Shown here piece by piece: positions 41,436 to 51,195 of a DNA stretch of 64,000 bases. The stretch's first letter is position 1; each line of letters begins with the position of its first letter. A program made the position numbers and the translations under genes. Source of the stretch: Mycolicibacterium litorale (GTDB lineage Bacteria; Actinomycetota; Actinomycetes; Mycobacteriales; Mycobacteriaceae); contig NZ_AP022586.1 of the NCBI RefSeq assembly GCF_010731695.1, forward strand, positions 3,596,001 through 3,660,000, read 5' to 3'. The notes beneath the pieces are model-generated. The model had not been told where the DNA came from and did not search any database. It was given only the letters and a program-made list of their open reading frames with translations.

Positions 41436-41879
41436 TCACCGGACGAAGAAGGCGTTGGCGTCTTTGCGGTGCAGCAGGAAGATGCCGCCGGCGATGAGCA
41501 CCGATCCGATGATCGCGGTGACCGCGTACCCGAACGCCGCGACCGGTGATTCGCGCGGCACGGTGAACAGGTTCGTCACCGTGTAGGCGACCGATCCGAA
41601 GCCGCCCGCGGTCAGCAGAGTGCGGGTCCACCGGTAGCCCTGGCGCAACAGGATGAGGAACGTCGCCACGATCGCCGCGACCACGACGACGATCATCACC
41701 GCCATCCCCTTGAGGAACAGCGACGCACCCTCCACGGGCACCATCAGGTTGTCTATCAGATACCCGATCACCAGCAGTGGCAGCGCGGCCACCCACAACC
41801 AGAAGCCGGTGTCGACATCAGGCGGCCGGGTGGGCGGAGTGGACGGCGGCCCGACCGGGCGCTGAGCGGGTCCGGTCAT
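41436..41879 (-). CDS. Four-TM protein co-transcribed with hemB
   Basis: A 147-residue protein with a Pro-rich N-terminus (RPVGPPSTPPTRPPD) and four helices from about residue 26. ATG 41879 overlaps the hemB stop as ATGA, so it is translated with hemB. Position corresponds to Rv0513, a predicted transmembrane protein of unknown function. Confidence 0.75.
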   Translation of the reverse strand: MTGPAQRPVGPPSTPPTRPPDVDTGFWLWVAALPLLVIGYLIDNLMVPVEGASLFLKGMAVMIVVVVAAIVATFLILLRQGYRWTRTLLTAGGFGSVAYTVTNLFTVPRESPVAAFGYAVTAIIGSVLIAGGIFLLHRKDANAFFVR

Positions 41880-42847
41880 GCCAGCCAGCCGGCGGCCTCG
41901 GCCGCCCAGTAGGTCAGCACGATGTCGGCGCCGGCGCGCCGGATCCCGACGAGCGCTTCCAGCGCGGAGGCCCGCAGATCGATCCAGCCGTTGGCGGCGG
42001 CGGCGCTGATCATCGCGTACTCACCCGAGATCTGATACGCGGCGACCGGCACCGGCGAGATGTCGGCGCACGCCCGCACGACGTCGAGATAGGACATGGC
42101 CGGTTTGACCATCACCATGTCGGCGCCCTCGGCGATGTCGAGTTCGATCTCGCGAATCGCCTCCCGGGCGTTGCCGCTGTCCTGCTGGTATGTCCGGCGG
42201 TCGCCCTGCAGGCTGGACCCGACGGCCTCGCGGAACGGACCGTAGAACGCCGAGGCGAACTTCGCCGCGTACGCCAGGATCGCCACGTCCGAGTGCCCTG
42301 CGGCATCCAGCCCGTCGCGGATCGCGGCCACCTGACCGTCCATCATCCCGCTCGGAGCCACCACGTGGGCACCCGACTGTGCTTGCGCCACAGCCAGTCT
42401 CACGTACTGCTGATTGGTCGCATCATTGTCGACCCGGCCGCGGTCGTCGAGTACACCGCAGTGTCCGTGATCGGTGAACTCGTCGAGACAGGTGTCGGCC
42501 ATGATCACGGTGTCGTCGCCGAGATCCTTGGCCAGGTCCCGCAGGGCGATGTTGAGGATGCCGTCCGCGTCGATGCCGATCGAACCGCGGGGGTCCTTGT
42601 CCTCGTCGCGCGGCACTCCGAACATCATGAGCCCACCCACCCCGGCGGCCACCGCGTCCGCGGCCGCGCGGCGCAGGGAGTCACGCGTGTGCTGCACCAC
42701 CCCGGGCATCGACGAGATGGGCCGCGGCTCGTCGATGCCGTCGGCGACGAACATCGGCAGCACGAGATGCCGTGGCTCCAATGAAGTTTCAGCGACGAGC
42801 CGGCGCATCGCCGGCGTCGAACGCAACCTGCGTGGACGCTGACGCAT
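41876..42847 (-). CDS. hemB: Delta-aminolevulinic acid dehydratase (porphobilinogen synthase)
   Basis: A 323-residue enzyme that joins two 5-aminolevulinates into porphobilinogen. The Schiff-base lysines lie in AILAYAAKFASAFYGPF and MVKPAMSYLDV. The metal site DTCLDEFTDHGHCG keeps two cysteines but has Asp where zinc enzymes have the outer Cys residues, which points to a magnesium-type or mixed site. It follows hemD by 16 bp and closes the hem gene run. Confidence 0.95.
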   Translation of the reverse strand: MRQRPRRLRSTPAMRRLVAETSLEPRHLVLPMFVADGIDEPRPISSMPGVVQHTRDSLRRAAADAVAAGVGGLMMFGVPRDEDKDPRGSIGIDADGILNIALRDLAKDLGDDTVIMADTCLDEFTDHGHCGVLDDRGRVDNDATNQQYVRLAVAQAQSGAHVVAPSGMMDGQVAAIRDGLDAAGHSDVAILAYAAKFASAFYGPFREAVGSSLQGDRRTYQQDSGNAREAIREIELDIAEGADMVMVKPAMSYLDVVRACADISPVPVAAYQISGEYAMISAAAANGWIDLRASALEALVGIRRAGADIVLTYWAAEAAGWLA

Positions 42848-42863
42848 GATCAGCGGCCGATCT

Positions 42864-44534
42864 TCACCGACGACGGCTCTTCTTGCGCGGCGGGGGCAGC
42901 GCACCCTCGGCCCGCAGCCGGGCGGCGTGCTCGGCGAGTGCCTCCACCAGCGGACCGACCGCGGCCACCTCGGGCTGCACGTCGACGCGCAGACCGAACT
43001 CCGCGGCGGTCTCGGCCGTCTTGGGCCCGATGCAGGCGACGATGGTGCGGGCGTGCGGCTTACCGGCGATACCGACCAGGTTCCGCACCGTGGAGCTCGA
43101 GGTGAAGCAGACCGCGTCGAAACCACCGGTCTTGATCATCTCGCGCGTCGAGGCCGGCGGCGGTGCGGCCCGCACAGTCCGGTAGGCAGTGACGTCCTCG
43201 ATCTCCCACCCGCGTTCGCGCAGCCCCTCGGCCAGCGTCTCGGTGGCGATGTCGGCGCGCGGGAGCAGCACCCGGTTCACCGGGTCGAAGATGTCGTCGT
43301 ACGGCGGGAACTCGTCGAGCAGACCCAGCGAGGACTGCTCACCCGTCGGGACCAGTTCGGGGTTGATGCCGAACGCGCGCACCCGTTCGGCCGTCGCCTG
43401 ACCGACGCAGGCGATCTTCACACCGGAGAACGCGCGGGCGTCGAGCCCGAACTCGTTGAACTTCTCCCAGACCGCGCGCACCGCGTTGGTGGAGGTGAAC
43501 ACGACCCACTGGAAGCGGCCGTCGACCAGACCCTTGACCGCGCGCTCCATCTGCGCGGGGCTGCGCGGCGGCTCGACGGCGATCGTGGGCACCTCGATGG
43601 GCAGGGCGCCGTGGCCGACGAGCTTCTCGCTCATCTCACCGGCCTGGTCCTTGGTGCGGGGCACCAGCACGGTCCACCCGTACAGGGCCCGACTCTCCCA
43701 CCAGTTCAGCTTGGCGCGGTTGGCGACGGTCTTGCCGAGCGTCACCACCAGCGGACCGGCCAGCGGACCCGCGGGCGCGCCGGTCTGCTCGGGACCGGTC
43801 AGCACGGCCTTGTCGATCAGCCCGGACAGCGTGGTCTCCACCGACCGCTGCTGGCACGTGGTGCCGTTGGCGGTGACGACCGCGGGCGTGGTCTCGGCGA
43901 TGCCGTACTCGATCAGCGTGCGCGCCGCGTCGGGCAGATGCGATGCGGTCGCGTGCAGGATCAGCGGGCCGGGCGCCGCGGCGATCGCGGCCCAGTCGAC
44001 GTCACCGCGCACGTCGGCGACGGTGTGGGTGGAACCCAGCGGCAGGCCGGCGTACGTCGGCACCGCGGTGGTGTCCGGCAGGCCAGGCACGATCTCGAAG
44101 TTCGCGTGGCTCTTCGCCAGTGCGTTGACCTCGGCGATGACGGAGTCGACCGACAGCGGGTCGCCCGCGACCAGCCGGACCACGTCCACCCCGTGCTTGG
44201 CCTCGCCGGCGAGGGTCTTGGCCACCTCGGCCGGATCGCCCAGCGCGGGCCGGATGTCCGGGCCGCCGGGGAGCGTCGAGACCGGCTGCGCGTCGGCGCC
44301 GTCGGCCACCTGCGCCGGCTCCGCCGGTTCCGGGCCGGACGGCGGCGGCAGGTGCGCGCCCACCAGAGCCAGCACGGCCTCGGGCACGTCCGGGTCGGTG
44401 AACACCAGCGCGGCGTTGACGAGCACACTGTGCGCCCGCGTGGTCAGCAGGCCGGGGTCACCGGGGCCCGAACCCACGAAGGTGATGCGGCCGGGCTTCA
44501 TCTTGCGCCCTCGCCCGCTCTCCTGCCGAGTCAT
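42864..44534 (-). CDS. hemD: Fused uroporphyrinogen-III C-methyltransferase / uroporphyrinogen-III synthase
   Basis: A 556-residue fusion. Residues about 14-260 form a SUMT-type SAM methyltransferase (GRITFVGSGPGDPGLLTTRA), which adds C2/C7 methyls for siroheme or cobalamin. From about 270 the HemD domain (LYGWTVLVPRTKDQAGEMSE, then VFTSTNAVRAVWEKF) closes hydroxymethylbilane into uroporphyrinogen III. The motif following the SAM pocket is RLVAGDPLS rather than the usual RLKGGDP, so methyltransferase activity may differ. Like Rv0511. Confidence 0.92.
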   Translation of the reverse strand: MTRQESGRGRKMKPGRITFVGSGPGDPGLLTTRAHSVLVNAALVFTDPDVPEAVLALVGAHLPPPSGPEPAEPAQVADGADAQPVSTLPGGPDIRPALGDPAEVAKTLAGEAKHGVDVVRLVAGDPLSVDSVIAEVNALAKSHANFEIVPGLPDTTAVPTYAGLPLGSTHTVADVRGDVDWAAIAAAPGPLILHATASHLPDAARTLIEYGIAETTPAVVTANGTTCQQRSVETTLSGLIDKAVLTGPEQTGAPAGPLAGPLVVTLGKTVANRAKLNWWESRALYGWTVLVPRTKDQAGEMSEKLVGHGALPIEVPTIAVEPPRSPAQMERAVKGLVDGRFQWVVFTSTNAVRAVWEKFNEFGLDARAFSGVKIACVGQATAERVRAFGINPELVPTGEQSSLGLLDEFPPYDDIFDPVNRVLLPRADIATETLAEGLRERGWEIEDVTAYRTVRAAPPPASTREMIKTGGFDAVCFTSSSTVRNLVGIAGKPHARTIVACIGPKTAETAAEFGLRVDVQPEVAAVGPLVEALAEHAARLRAEGALPPPRKKSRRR

Positions 44535-44558
44535 CTGTCGCTCACTCCGCTCTACAGC

Positions 44559-45503
44559 TCAGTGGTGATCCGCAATGAGCTCGCGCGCCCCCAGTTCGAA
44601 CAACTCCGCGGCGACCGAGACCCCGAGGTCTGCGGCCCGACCCGGAGTTCCGATGCCAGACGCACGGATCACGTCGGATCCGTCCAGCGCCGCCACGCAG
44701 CCGCGTAGCGACACCTCTTCGAAGATGTGGCCGTCCTCATCGATAGACTCGACCACCTCGGCGATCGCGCCCACCGGTGCGGAGCAACCCGCCTCCAGTT
44801 CGGCGAGCAGGACTCGTTCAGCGGTGACCGCCGCGCGTGTGTCGGCGTCGTCCAACTCCGCCAGTAGCGCGGCCAGCCCGGTGTCGCCTGCGCGGCACTC
44901 GACCGCGAGGGCACCCTGAGCCGGCGCTGGCAACATCTGCACCGGCTCGAGAGTCTCGGTGACATCGCTCAGCCGTCCGATGCGGGCCAGACCCGCCCGG
45001 GCAACCACGATGCCGTCGAGCTCACCGTTGCCGACCCTGTTCAACCTGGTATCTAGGTTGCCTCTTAGGGGGCGGATTTCCAAACCGAGACCCAGTGCTC
45101 TAAGCTGCGCGGCCCGTCGCGGGCTCGAAGTGCCGATCGTGGAGCCCGCGGGCAACTCCCCCAGCACCAGACCGTCGCGGGCCACCAGCGCGTCCCTGGG
45201 GTCCTCACGACGCGGGATCGCGGCGATCATGAACCGCTCGTCGACCGCCGTCGGCAAATCCTTGTACGAGTGCACGGCGGCGTCGACACGACCGTCGTGG
45301 ATGGCCTCCCGCAAAGCCGCGGTGAACACCCCGACGCCGATGTCGGCGATGGGCCCCTGGTTGCGATCACCCTCGGTGGAGATGAACACCAGCTCGGCGG
45401 GGTGCCCGTTGGCGATCAGCGCATCCCGGATGGTTCCGGCCTGCGTCCTCGCCAGCAGGCTGGCCCGGGTGCCGATCCGGATAGGCGTGTCGGCGTTGCT
45501 CAA
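44559..45503 (-). CDS. hemC: Porphobilinogen deaminase (hydroxymethylbilane synthase)
   Basis: A 314-residue enzyme that polymerises four porphobilinogens on a dipyrromethane cofactor, whose anchoring cysteine lies in [11 protein letters not shown]. Other signs are [15 protein letters not shown] and the Asp/Arg segment [13 protein letters not shown]. The start is a TTG (45503) three bases after the hemA stop, an uncommon but plausible coupled start. Corresponds to Rv0510. Confidence 0.94.
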   Translation of the reverse strand: MSNADTPIRIGTRASLLARTQAGTIRDALIANGHPAELVFISTEGDRNQGPIADIGVGVFTAALREAIHDGRVDAAVHSYKDLPTAVDERFMIAAIPRREDPRDALVARDGLVLGELPAGSTIGTSSPRRAAQLRALGLGLEIRPLRGNLDTRLNRVGNGELDGIVVARAGLARIGRLSDVTETLEPVQMLPAPAQGALAVECRAGDTGLAALLAELDDADTRAAVTAERVLLAELEAGCSAPVGAIAEVVESIDEDGHIFEEVSLRGCVAALDGSDVIRASGIGTPGRAADLGVSVAAELFELGARELIADHH

Positions 45504-45506
45504 GCG

Positions 45507-46850
45507 CTACTCGGACTTGTCGATTTCGATGGGTAGCAAGGGCAATTCACCGGCGGCCACCGCGTCGACGGCCTGCTGGTCGAGTTCGAACAGCTCACGA
45601 AGCGCTTCGGCGTAGCTGTCCCCGCCCGGGGCGCTGGCCAGCTGCTTGACGCGCACGGTGGGGGCGTGCAGGAGTTTGTCGACGACGCGGCGAACGGTCT
45701 TGGCGACCTCGTCGCGGTGGGCGGCGTCGAGCTCCGGCAACCGGTTGTCCAGGCGCAGCAACTCGGCCTCGACGACGTCGGCGGCGCGCTGCCGCAACGC
45801 GGTGACCGTCGGGGTGACCTCCGCCATCCGCTGTCCGGCGAGGTAGTTCGCGACCTCGGCGGCGACGATCGAGCGGGCCGCATCGGCGTCCGAGGCCGCG
45901 GCGCGCGCCGAGGGCTCGCGCTGGATGCGCTCCATGTCGATGACGTTGACGCCGGGCAGCCCGGCGATCGCCGGCTCCACGTCGCGGGGCATACCGAGGT
46001 CGCAGATCACCAACTGGCGGTGCTCGGGCCGTCCGGTCAGCCCGCGGTGGGCGTCGGCCAGCGACACCACCGGGCGTACCGCGCCGGTGGAGGAGACCAC
46101 CACGTCGGCGTCGGCGAGCGCGTAGGCGATGTCGTCGAGGGTGTGCGCGTCGGCGGTGACGCCCTGGTCGAGCAGGCTCTGGGCGAGCCGGCGGGCCCGC
46201 GGCAGCGACCGGTTCACCACGTGCACGCGGTCGACGCCGGCGCGGACGAGGTGTTTGGCCGACAGGGCGCCCATCGAGCCGGCGCCGATGACGACGGCGG
46301 TGCGGCCGGCCAGCGAGCCGAGTTTCGCCTCGGCGATGTCGAGGGCCACCGAGACCACCGAGGCGCCTGCGGCGTCGATGCCGGTCTCGGAGTGCACGCG
46401 CTTGCCGACCGACAGCGCGCGCTGCGACAGTTCGTGCAGGGTGCGGCCGACGGTGTGGTTGGCCTCGGCCGATGCGTACGCCCGGCGGACCTGCCCGAGG
46501 ACCTGCTGCTCACCGATGACGGCGGAGTCCAGCCCGCTCGCGACGGCGAAGAGGTGCTCGACGGCGGCCTCGGCGTAGCGCACGTAGGCGTACTTCGTCA
46601 GATCGTTGAGCGACATCCCGCAGTGTTCGGCGAGGACCTGCCCGATGACGGACAGTCCGCCGTGGAACGCGTCCACGACGGCGTAGACCTCGACGCGGTT
46701 GCAGGTGGACAGCACCATCGCCTCGGTCACCAGGGACGATTGCAGCACCTGGTCGACGATCTTGGCCTGATCGGATTCATCGGTGCTCAACTGTTCGAGT
46801 ACCGACACCGGGGCACTGCGGTGCGAAACCCCGAACAGCAGCACGCTCAT
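45507..46850 (-). CDS. hemA: Glutamyl-tRNA reductase
   Basis: A 447-residue enzyme reducing glutamyl-tRNA to glutamate-1-semialdehyde, the first committed step of tetrapyrrole synthesis. The nucleophile cysteine is in [12 protein letters not shown], and the NADPH site is [15 protein letters not shown]. It heads hemA-hemC-hemD(-hemB). The 90-bp gap upstream (46851-46940) lies between this start and the end of the glutaredoxin-like gene; no operator is certain in it. Confidence 0.95.
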   Translation of the reverse strand: MSVLLFGVSHRSAPVSVLEQLSTDESDQAKIVDQVLQSSLVTEAMVLSTCNRVEVYAVVDAFHGGLSVIGQVLAEHCGMSLNDLTKYAYVRYAEAAVEHLFAVASGLDSAVIGEQQVLGQVRRAYASAEANHTVGRTLHELSQRALSVGKRVHSETGIDAAGASVVSVALDIAEAKLGSLAGRTAVVIGAGSMGALSAKHLVRAGVDRVHVVNRSLPRARRLAQSLLDQGVTADAHTLDDIAYALADADVVVSSTGAVRPVVSLADAHRGLTGRPEHRQLVICDLGMPRDVEPAIAGLPGVNVIDMERIQREPSARAAASDADAARSIVAAEVANYLAGQRMAEVTPTVTALRQRAADVVEAELLRLDNRLPELDAAHRDEVAKTVRRVVDKLLHAPTVRVKQLASAPGGDSYAEALRELFELDQQAVDAVAAGELPLLPIEIDKSE

Positions 46851-46940
46851 GGCTTCATCACCACGTCATCCACGGTATCCGTTCACGAGCGTGCCGACCA
46901 AATTTCACCTAGTCATCTTTGTCACCACAGCCCGCATTTG

Positions 46941-47204
46941 TCACTGGGCGGATGCCAGGTCGGCCCTCAACCGCGGTTCGTCGACCTCCCAGTAGCTGTG
47001 TTCGGCGCCGTCGAGCAGCACCACCGGTAACCGGTCCCCGTATTCGGCCCGCAGCGCCGCGTTCCCGCCGGCGGCCGCCGCGTCGACGTCGGTGACGGCC
47101 AGCGTGAAGCCCAGCTCCCCGGCCAACTCGGCCAACTGCTCGGCCGCCCGCTCGCAGACGCTGCAGCCCGCGCGCGTCAGCAACTCGATTGCGTGATCCA
47201 CCAC
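46941..47204 (-). CDS. Glutaredoxin-like protein (Rv0508-like)
   Basis: An 87-residue thioredoxin fold with the redox motif CSVC at about residues 14-17, close to the N-terminus, and a cis-Pro in LPVVLLDG. The family (DUF836/glutaredoxin-like) has no fixed partner. It directly precedes hemA and could serve mycothiol-linked thiol control. Divergent from serB1, with a 35-bp gap. Confidence 0.82.
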   Translation of the reverse strand: MVDHAIELLTRAGCSVCERAAEQLAELAGELGFTLAVTDVDAAAAGGNAALRAEYGDRLPVVLLDGAEHSYWEVDEPRLRADLASAQ

Positions 47205-47227
47205 CCCAGTATCCGGTTCCGGTGTCC

Positions 47228-47233
47228 TAGGGT
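47228..47233 (+). promoter_or_regulatory. -10 box of leaderless serB1-type gene
   Basis: TAGGGT, then 6 nt, then GTG 47240. Confidence 0.5.
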
Positions 47234-47239
47234 TGAGCC

Positions 47240-48145
47240 GTGTCCGATACCGGGGGTACGCACGCCGAGCGGCAACAGATCGCCGGGGATGCCAGCGCGG
47301 AGGCCGCAGTCACGGATCTGGCGGCCGAACCCGTTCCGGCACCACCCGCGGCACCACCGCCTGATCTGACCGCGGCGGCGTTCTTCGACGTGGACAACAC
47401 GCTGGTCCACGGCTCGTCGCTGGTGCATTTCGCCCGCGGCCTGGCCGCCCGCAAGTACTTCACCTACGGCGACCTCGGCCGCTTCGCGTACGCGCAGGCG
47501 AAATTCCAGCTCACCGGCCGCGAGAACAGCGACGACGTCGCGGCGGGCCGGCGCAAGGCGCTGGCGTTCATCGAGGGTCGCTCGACCGCGGAGCTCGTCG
47601 ACCTCGGCGAGGAGATCTACGACGAGATCATCGCCTCCAAGATCTGGCCGGGTACCCGCGCGCTGGCGCAGATGCACCTCGACGCCGGCCAGCAGGTCTG
47701 GCTGGTGACCGCGACACCGTACGAGCTCGCCGCGACCATCGCCCGGCGACTCGGGTTGACCGGTGCGCTGGGCACGGTCGCCGAATCGGTCGACGGTGTG
47801 TTCACCGGCCGGCTGGTGGGCGACATCCTGCACGGCACCGGCAAGGCGCACGCGGTGCGCTCGCTGGCCATCCGCGAAGGCCTCAACCTGCGCCGCTGTA
47901 CGGCCTACTCCGACAGCTTCAACGACGTGCCGATGCTGTCGCTGGTCGGCACCGCGGTCGCGATCAACCCGGATGCCGCGCTGCGCAGCGTGGCCCGTGA
48001 GCGCGGCTGGGAGATCCGCGACTTCCGCACCGCGCGCAAAGCGGCGCGCATCGGGGTGCCGTCGGCCGTCGCGCTCGGGGCGCTGGGCGGGGCGCTGGCG
48101 GCCGTGGTGTCGCGCCGCCAGGACGGCCGTACCGGGTGGCGCTGA
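47240..48145 (+). CDS. serB1: HAD-IB phosphatase, SerB1-type
   Basis: A 301-residue HAD-IB protein: motif [14 protein letters not shown] (DxDxT), motif [10 protein letters not shown], motif [14 protein letters not shown]. Residues 1-45 are a disordered Ala/Pro tail and the last 35 form a hydrophobic anchor ([16 protein letters not shown]). The phosphoserine phosphatase assignment follows Rv0505c; other phosphomonoesters are equally possible for this subfamily. mmpL2/mmpS2, next door in M. tuberculosis, are missing. Confidence 0.87.
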   Translation: MSDTGGTHAERQQIAGDASAEAAVTDLAAEPVPAPPAAPPPDLTAAAFFDVDNTLVHGSSLVHFARGLAARKYFTYGDLGRFAYAQAKFQLTGRENSDDVAAGRRKALAFIEGRSTAELVDLGEEIYDEIIASKIWPGTRALAQMHLDAGQQVWLVTATPYELAATIARRLGLTGALGTVAESVDGVFTGRLVGDILHGTGKAHAVRSLAIREGLNLRRCTAYSDSFNDVPMLSLVGTAVAINPDAALRSVARERGWEIRDFRTARKAARIGVPSAVALGALGGALAAVVSRRQDGRTGWR

Positions 48146-48191
48146 TAAGCTCGCGCCGCCAAGCACGTCGACGCGGGGAGTAAGCGAAGCC

Positions 48192-48725
48192 ATGGCCATC
48201 GCTGAAGAGATCATCGGCACCCACTACCGGTATCCGGACTATTTCGAGGTGGACCGGGAAAAGATCCGCGAGTTCGCCCGCGCGGTGAAGGACGACCATC
48301 CGGCGCACCATTCCGAAGAGGCCGCGAAGGAATCCGGCTACGACGCGCTGATCGCCTCGCTGACCTTTCTCGCCGTGGCAGGCCGGAAGGTGCAGGCCGA
48401 GATCTTCAACCAGTTCGACGTGCCGATCAACATGGAGCGGGTGCTGCACCGCGACCAGAAGATCACGTTCCACCGGCCGATCCTGGCCGGCGACAAACTG
48501 TTCTTCGATTCGTACCTGGACTCGGTGATCGAGGCGCACGGCACCGTCGTCACCGAGGTGCGCGGCGAGGTCAGCGACGAGGCCGGCGAGCCGGTGCTCA
48601 CCAGTGTCGTCACCGTCATCGGCGAAGCCGCTCACGACAGCGAGGCCGACGAGATCAGCGCGACGATCAAGGCGCGCCGCGACGAGGCGATCGCGAAGAT
48701 GGTCGCCGGGCAGAACGCCAAGTAG
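48192..48725 (+). CDS. MaoC/HotDog-fold hydratase-like protein (Rv0504c-like)
   Basis: A 177-residue protein of the FAS1-type dehydratase N-terminal family, related to HadA/HadC of mycolic acid synthesis. Segments [30 protein letters not shown] and [16 protein letters not shown] are typical, but the catalytic Asp/His of the partner subunit HadB is not expected here. ATG 48192 follows GGGGAGTAAGC. cmaA2, its neighbour in M. tuberculosis, is absent. Confidence 0.83.
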   Translation: MAIAEEIIGTHYRYPDYFEVDREKIREFARAVKDDHPAHHSEEAAKESGYDALIASLTFLAVAGRKVQAEIFNQFDVPINMERVLHRDQKITFHRPILAGDKLFFDSYLDSVIEAHGTVVTEVRGEVSDEAGEPVLTSVVTVIGEAAHDSEADEISATIKARRDEAIAKMVAGQNAK

Positions 48726-48734
48726 CGCGAACGG

Positions 48735-49799
48735 TCAGCCGAAGAACATGTTCCGGCGGCCGGCGAGCAGCTGATAGAGCGTCTGCTGGATGGTCTCGCG
48801 CACCTGATCGGTCAGCTCGAAGGTGATCATCGGATCGTCGGCGGCGGACTCGTCGTACTCCGCGGTCGAGATCGGCTCACCGAACTGGATGTGCCACTTC
48901 GACGGCAGCGGCACCAGCCCCAGCGGACCGGCCACCGGGAACAGCGGTGTCACCGGGAAGTACGGCAGGCCCAGTAGTCGCGCCAGCAGCTTGACGTCGG
49001 CCATCATCGGGTAGATCTCCTCGGACCCGACGATCGAGCACGGCACGATCGGCGCCTTGGTGCGCAGTGCGGCCGAGACGAAGCCGCCCCGGCCGAACCG
49101 CTGCAGCTTGTACCGGTCCTTGAACTGCTTGCCGAGCCCCTTGTAGCCCTCCGGGAACACCGCGGTCAGCTCACCGGCCGCCAGCAGCCGGTGCGCGTCG
49201 GAGGTGCACGCCATGGTGTGGCCGGCCTTGCGGGCGGCCTGTCCGACCATGGGCAGGTCGAACACCAGGTCGGCGGCCAGCAGGCGCAGGTCGCGGTGGG
49301 CGGGGTGCTTGTCCTTCACCGCCACCGAGGTCATCAGCCCATCGAAGGGCAACACGCCGGCGTGGTTGGCCACCACCAGCGCCGCGCCCTCGGCGGGCAG
49401 GTTCTCGATACCGCTGACCTCGACGCGGAACCACGAGTTGAACAGCACCCGCAGGATCGGCAGGAAGACGCTGCTGTTGAGGTGTTCGTCGAAGCCGAAC
49501 TCGTCGACGGTGTAGTCGCCCGACATCCGCTTGCGGACGAACTCGGCGACCGCGGCGATGCGCTTGGCGAGTTCGGTGGGGGTGTCCTCTACCGGGGCGC
49601 CGCCGGCGGCGCCGGCGCGGTGCTGATCGATCTCGCGCACCACCGCGGCGATCTGCTCGGCCGAGGCCCGGCCACCGGGGTCGGACAGCAGGGAGGGGTG
49701 ACGACGGGCGCTGTCCGAGCGCTGAGCCGCCCGCCTCGCCGCGTTCCGCCCCGAATTCCCATGCAGTGGAATGACTTTGGCTCTTGAATCGCCCGACAC
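48735..49799 (-). CDS. PlsC-type 1-acyl-glycerol-phosphate acyltransferase family (Rv0502-like)
   Basis: A 354-residue protein. After about 90 polar residues comes the acyltransferase core: ALVVANHAGVLPFDG holds the catalytic His, with Asp six residues further than in the standard HX4D motif, and TAVFPEGYKG is the glycerol-phosphate site. It is probably a membrane-edge acyltransferase for phospholipid or glycolipid synthesis. The start at 49799 is uncertain. It follows the galE2 gene by 33 bp. Confidence 0.85.
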   Translation of the reverse strand: MSGDSRAKVIPLHGNSGRNAARRAAQRSDSARRHPSLLSDPGGRASAEQIAAVVREIDQHRAGAAGGAPVEDTPTELAKRIAAVAEFVRKRMSGDYTVDEFGFDEHLNSSVFLPILRVLFNSWFRVEVSGIENLPAEGAALVVANHAGVLPFDGLMTSVAVKDKHPAHRDLRLLAADLVFDLPMVGQAARKAGHTMACTSDAHRLLAAGELTAVFPEGYKGLGKQFKDRYKLQRFGRGGFVSAALRTKAPIVPCSIVGSEEIYPMMADVKLLARLLGLPYFPVTPLFPVAGPLGLVPLPSKWHIQFGEPISTAEYDESAADDPMITFELTDQVRETIQQTLYQLLAGRRNMFFG

Positions 49800-49832
49800 G
49801 TACTCTTCACCCCACCGATCCGTCAGTCTTCT

Positions 49833-50903
49833 CTAACGTCCCCAGCGCTGCGCCACGGCAACAGCGCGGTCCTCCATCGACCGTACCCATCGTGGATCAA
49901 CGATCGGCGTCAGTCCACGACCACGCACGTAATCGTCAAAAGCTTCCGCCGTGGTCCACTTTGGGTTATAACCGAGGACTTCACGCATGCGCGTGGTGTC
50001 CATGACCCGGCCGTAACTCAAGTAATTCAGCTGTTCGCGATCGAGTTCAGTGTATCGGGTTGCCCGTCTCAGCGAGTCGACAAGCGAAAGCGCCGAACGC
50101 GGCACCGGCAGCGCGACCCGCCCGGAACGCCGAATCGCCTGACTCATCATGATGATTCCGGATGCGCCGACGTTGAACGTGCCCGCCTTGCCGGCGATCG
50201 TCGCACGCTCCAGCGCACCGAGGGCGTCCTGTTCGTGCAGCAGCTGCAGGCGTGCGTCCTGCCCGAGCACCGTCGGCACCACCGGCCCCGCCAGGTACCG
50301 CGACAGCGCGGTGTCCATCGCCGGTCCGATCATGTTCGCCAGCCGCAGGATGGTGACCGTGATGTCCGAGCGGCGCCGTCCGAGCCCGCGGGCGTAACCC
50401 TCGATGTCGATACTGTCGCGAGCGAAGCCCTCCCCCGGTGGGCGGCGGGCGTCGCTGTTCTCGGTGAACATCACCGGGTCCCGCGGGCTCGAGCCGTACA
50501 CCTCGGAGGTGGACTTGAGGATCACCCGACGCACCGACGGCGCCTTCTGGCACGCCGCGAAGAGCTGGATCGCGCCCATCACGTTGAGCTCTTTCAACGT
50601 GACGCGGCCACCGGCCCGCGGCGCGTACGACGCCGCGGCGGCGTGCACCACCGTGTCCACATCGCCATTGCGAATCACCTTGGCGATGAACGGGTTACGA
50701 ATATCCGCCCGGACGAATTCGGCGCGGCCCATCCGCCGTAGCAGGTCCTTGCTCGGCGCCACCGCGTCGACGGCGATCACCTGGTTGATCAGCGGATTCT
50801 GCGCCAGCCGGGCAATCAGGTATCCACCCAGGAACCGGCACGCCCCGGTGACCAGCACCACCTTCGGGTACGGACCGGCGTCACCCGAGGCGCTGGAATT
50901 CAC
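49833..50903 (-). CDS. galE2: NAD-dependent epimerase/dehydratase-like protein (Rv0501), catalytic Lys missing
   Basis: A 356-residue extended-SDR protein. The cofactor loop is VLVTGACRFLGGYL and a Ser-bearing KSTSEVYGSS is present, but the catalytic Tyr at about 170 is followed by ARGL, so the YxxxK lysine is missing. The epimerase name from Rv0501 is thus doubtful; a binding or regulatory role is possible. GTG 50903 is preferred from the -10 spacing over GTG 50906. Confidence 0.82.
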   Translation of the reverse strand: MNSSASGDAGPYPKVVLVTGACRFLGGYLIARLAQNPLINQVIAVDAVAPSKDLLRRMGRAEFVRADIRNPFIAKVIRNGDVDTVVHAAAASYAPRAGGRVTLKELNVMGAIQLFAACQKAPSVRRVILKSTSEVYGSSPRDPVMFTENSDARRPPGEGFARDSIDIEGYARGLGRRRSDITVTILRLANMIGPAMDTALSRYLAGPVVPTVLGQDARLQLLHEQDALGALERATIAGKAGTFNVGASGIIMMSQAIRRSGRVALPVPRSALSLVDSLRRATRYTELDREQLNYLSYGRVMDTTRMREVLGYNPKWTTAEAFDDYVRGRGLTPIVDPRWVRSMEDRAVAVAQRWGR

Positions 50904-50909
50904 CACGCC

Positions 50910-50915
50910 AGACTA
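50910..50915 (-). promoter_or_regulatory. -10 box of leaderless galE2 gene
   Basis: On the minus strand TAGTCT, then 6 nt, then GTG 50903. It decides between two adjacent GTG codons. Confidence 0.5.
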
Positions 50916-50954
50916 ACGGCTGCGACTGAGAGCACCCGGGTGAACGCCTGAGAG

Positions 50955-51056
50955 CTACTTGCCGAGTTTTCTGCGCTGCACCCGTGTCCGACGAAGCAGC
51001 TTGCGGTGCTTCTTCTTCGACATGCGCTTACGCCGCTTCTTGATGACTGAACCCAT
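50955..51056 (-). CDS. Small ribosomal subunit protein bS22 (AURKAIP1/COX24 type)
   Basis: A 33-residue, highly basic protein, from ATG 51056 to TAG 50957-50955. The start [18 protein letters not shown] and the end [12 protein letters not shown] match the actinobacterial bS22 protein seen in mycobacterial 30S structures, where it contacts 16S rRNA. In M. tuberculosis it is Rv0500B. Easily missed because of its size. The 139 bp upstream (51057-51195) hold its promoter region and the end of the bldC-like gene. Confidence 0.93.
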
Positions 51057-51195
51057 GAACTCCGCTACCTACGTTTTCCTCGGTCCGACTCGGGGCCCGA
51101 CCCAGCGATCGGCCCGACGTCCGGATTGACGTCCAACCCGGACACCTTACCCAAGGGGCGCAGGTGAACGAAAACGTCGGTGCCTCCCGGCCCGC

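Noticed and set aside
46851..46940. Rex-like operator upstream of hemA
   Set aside because: TTGTGAC- and GTGAAAT-like halves do not form the required inverted repeat.
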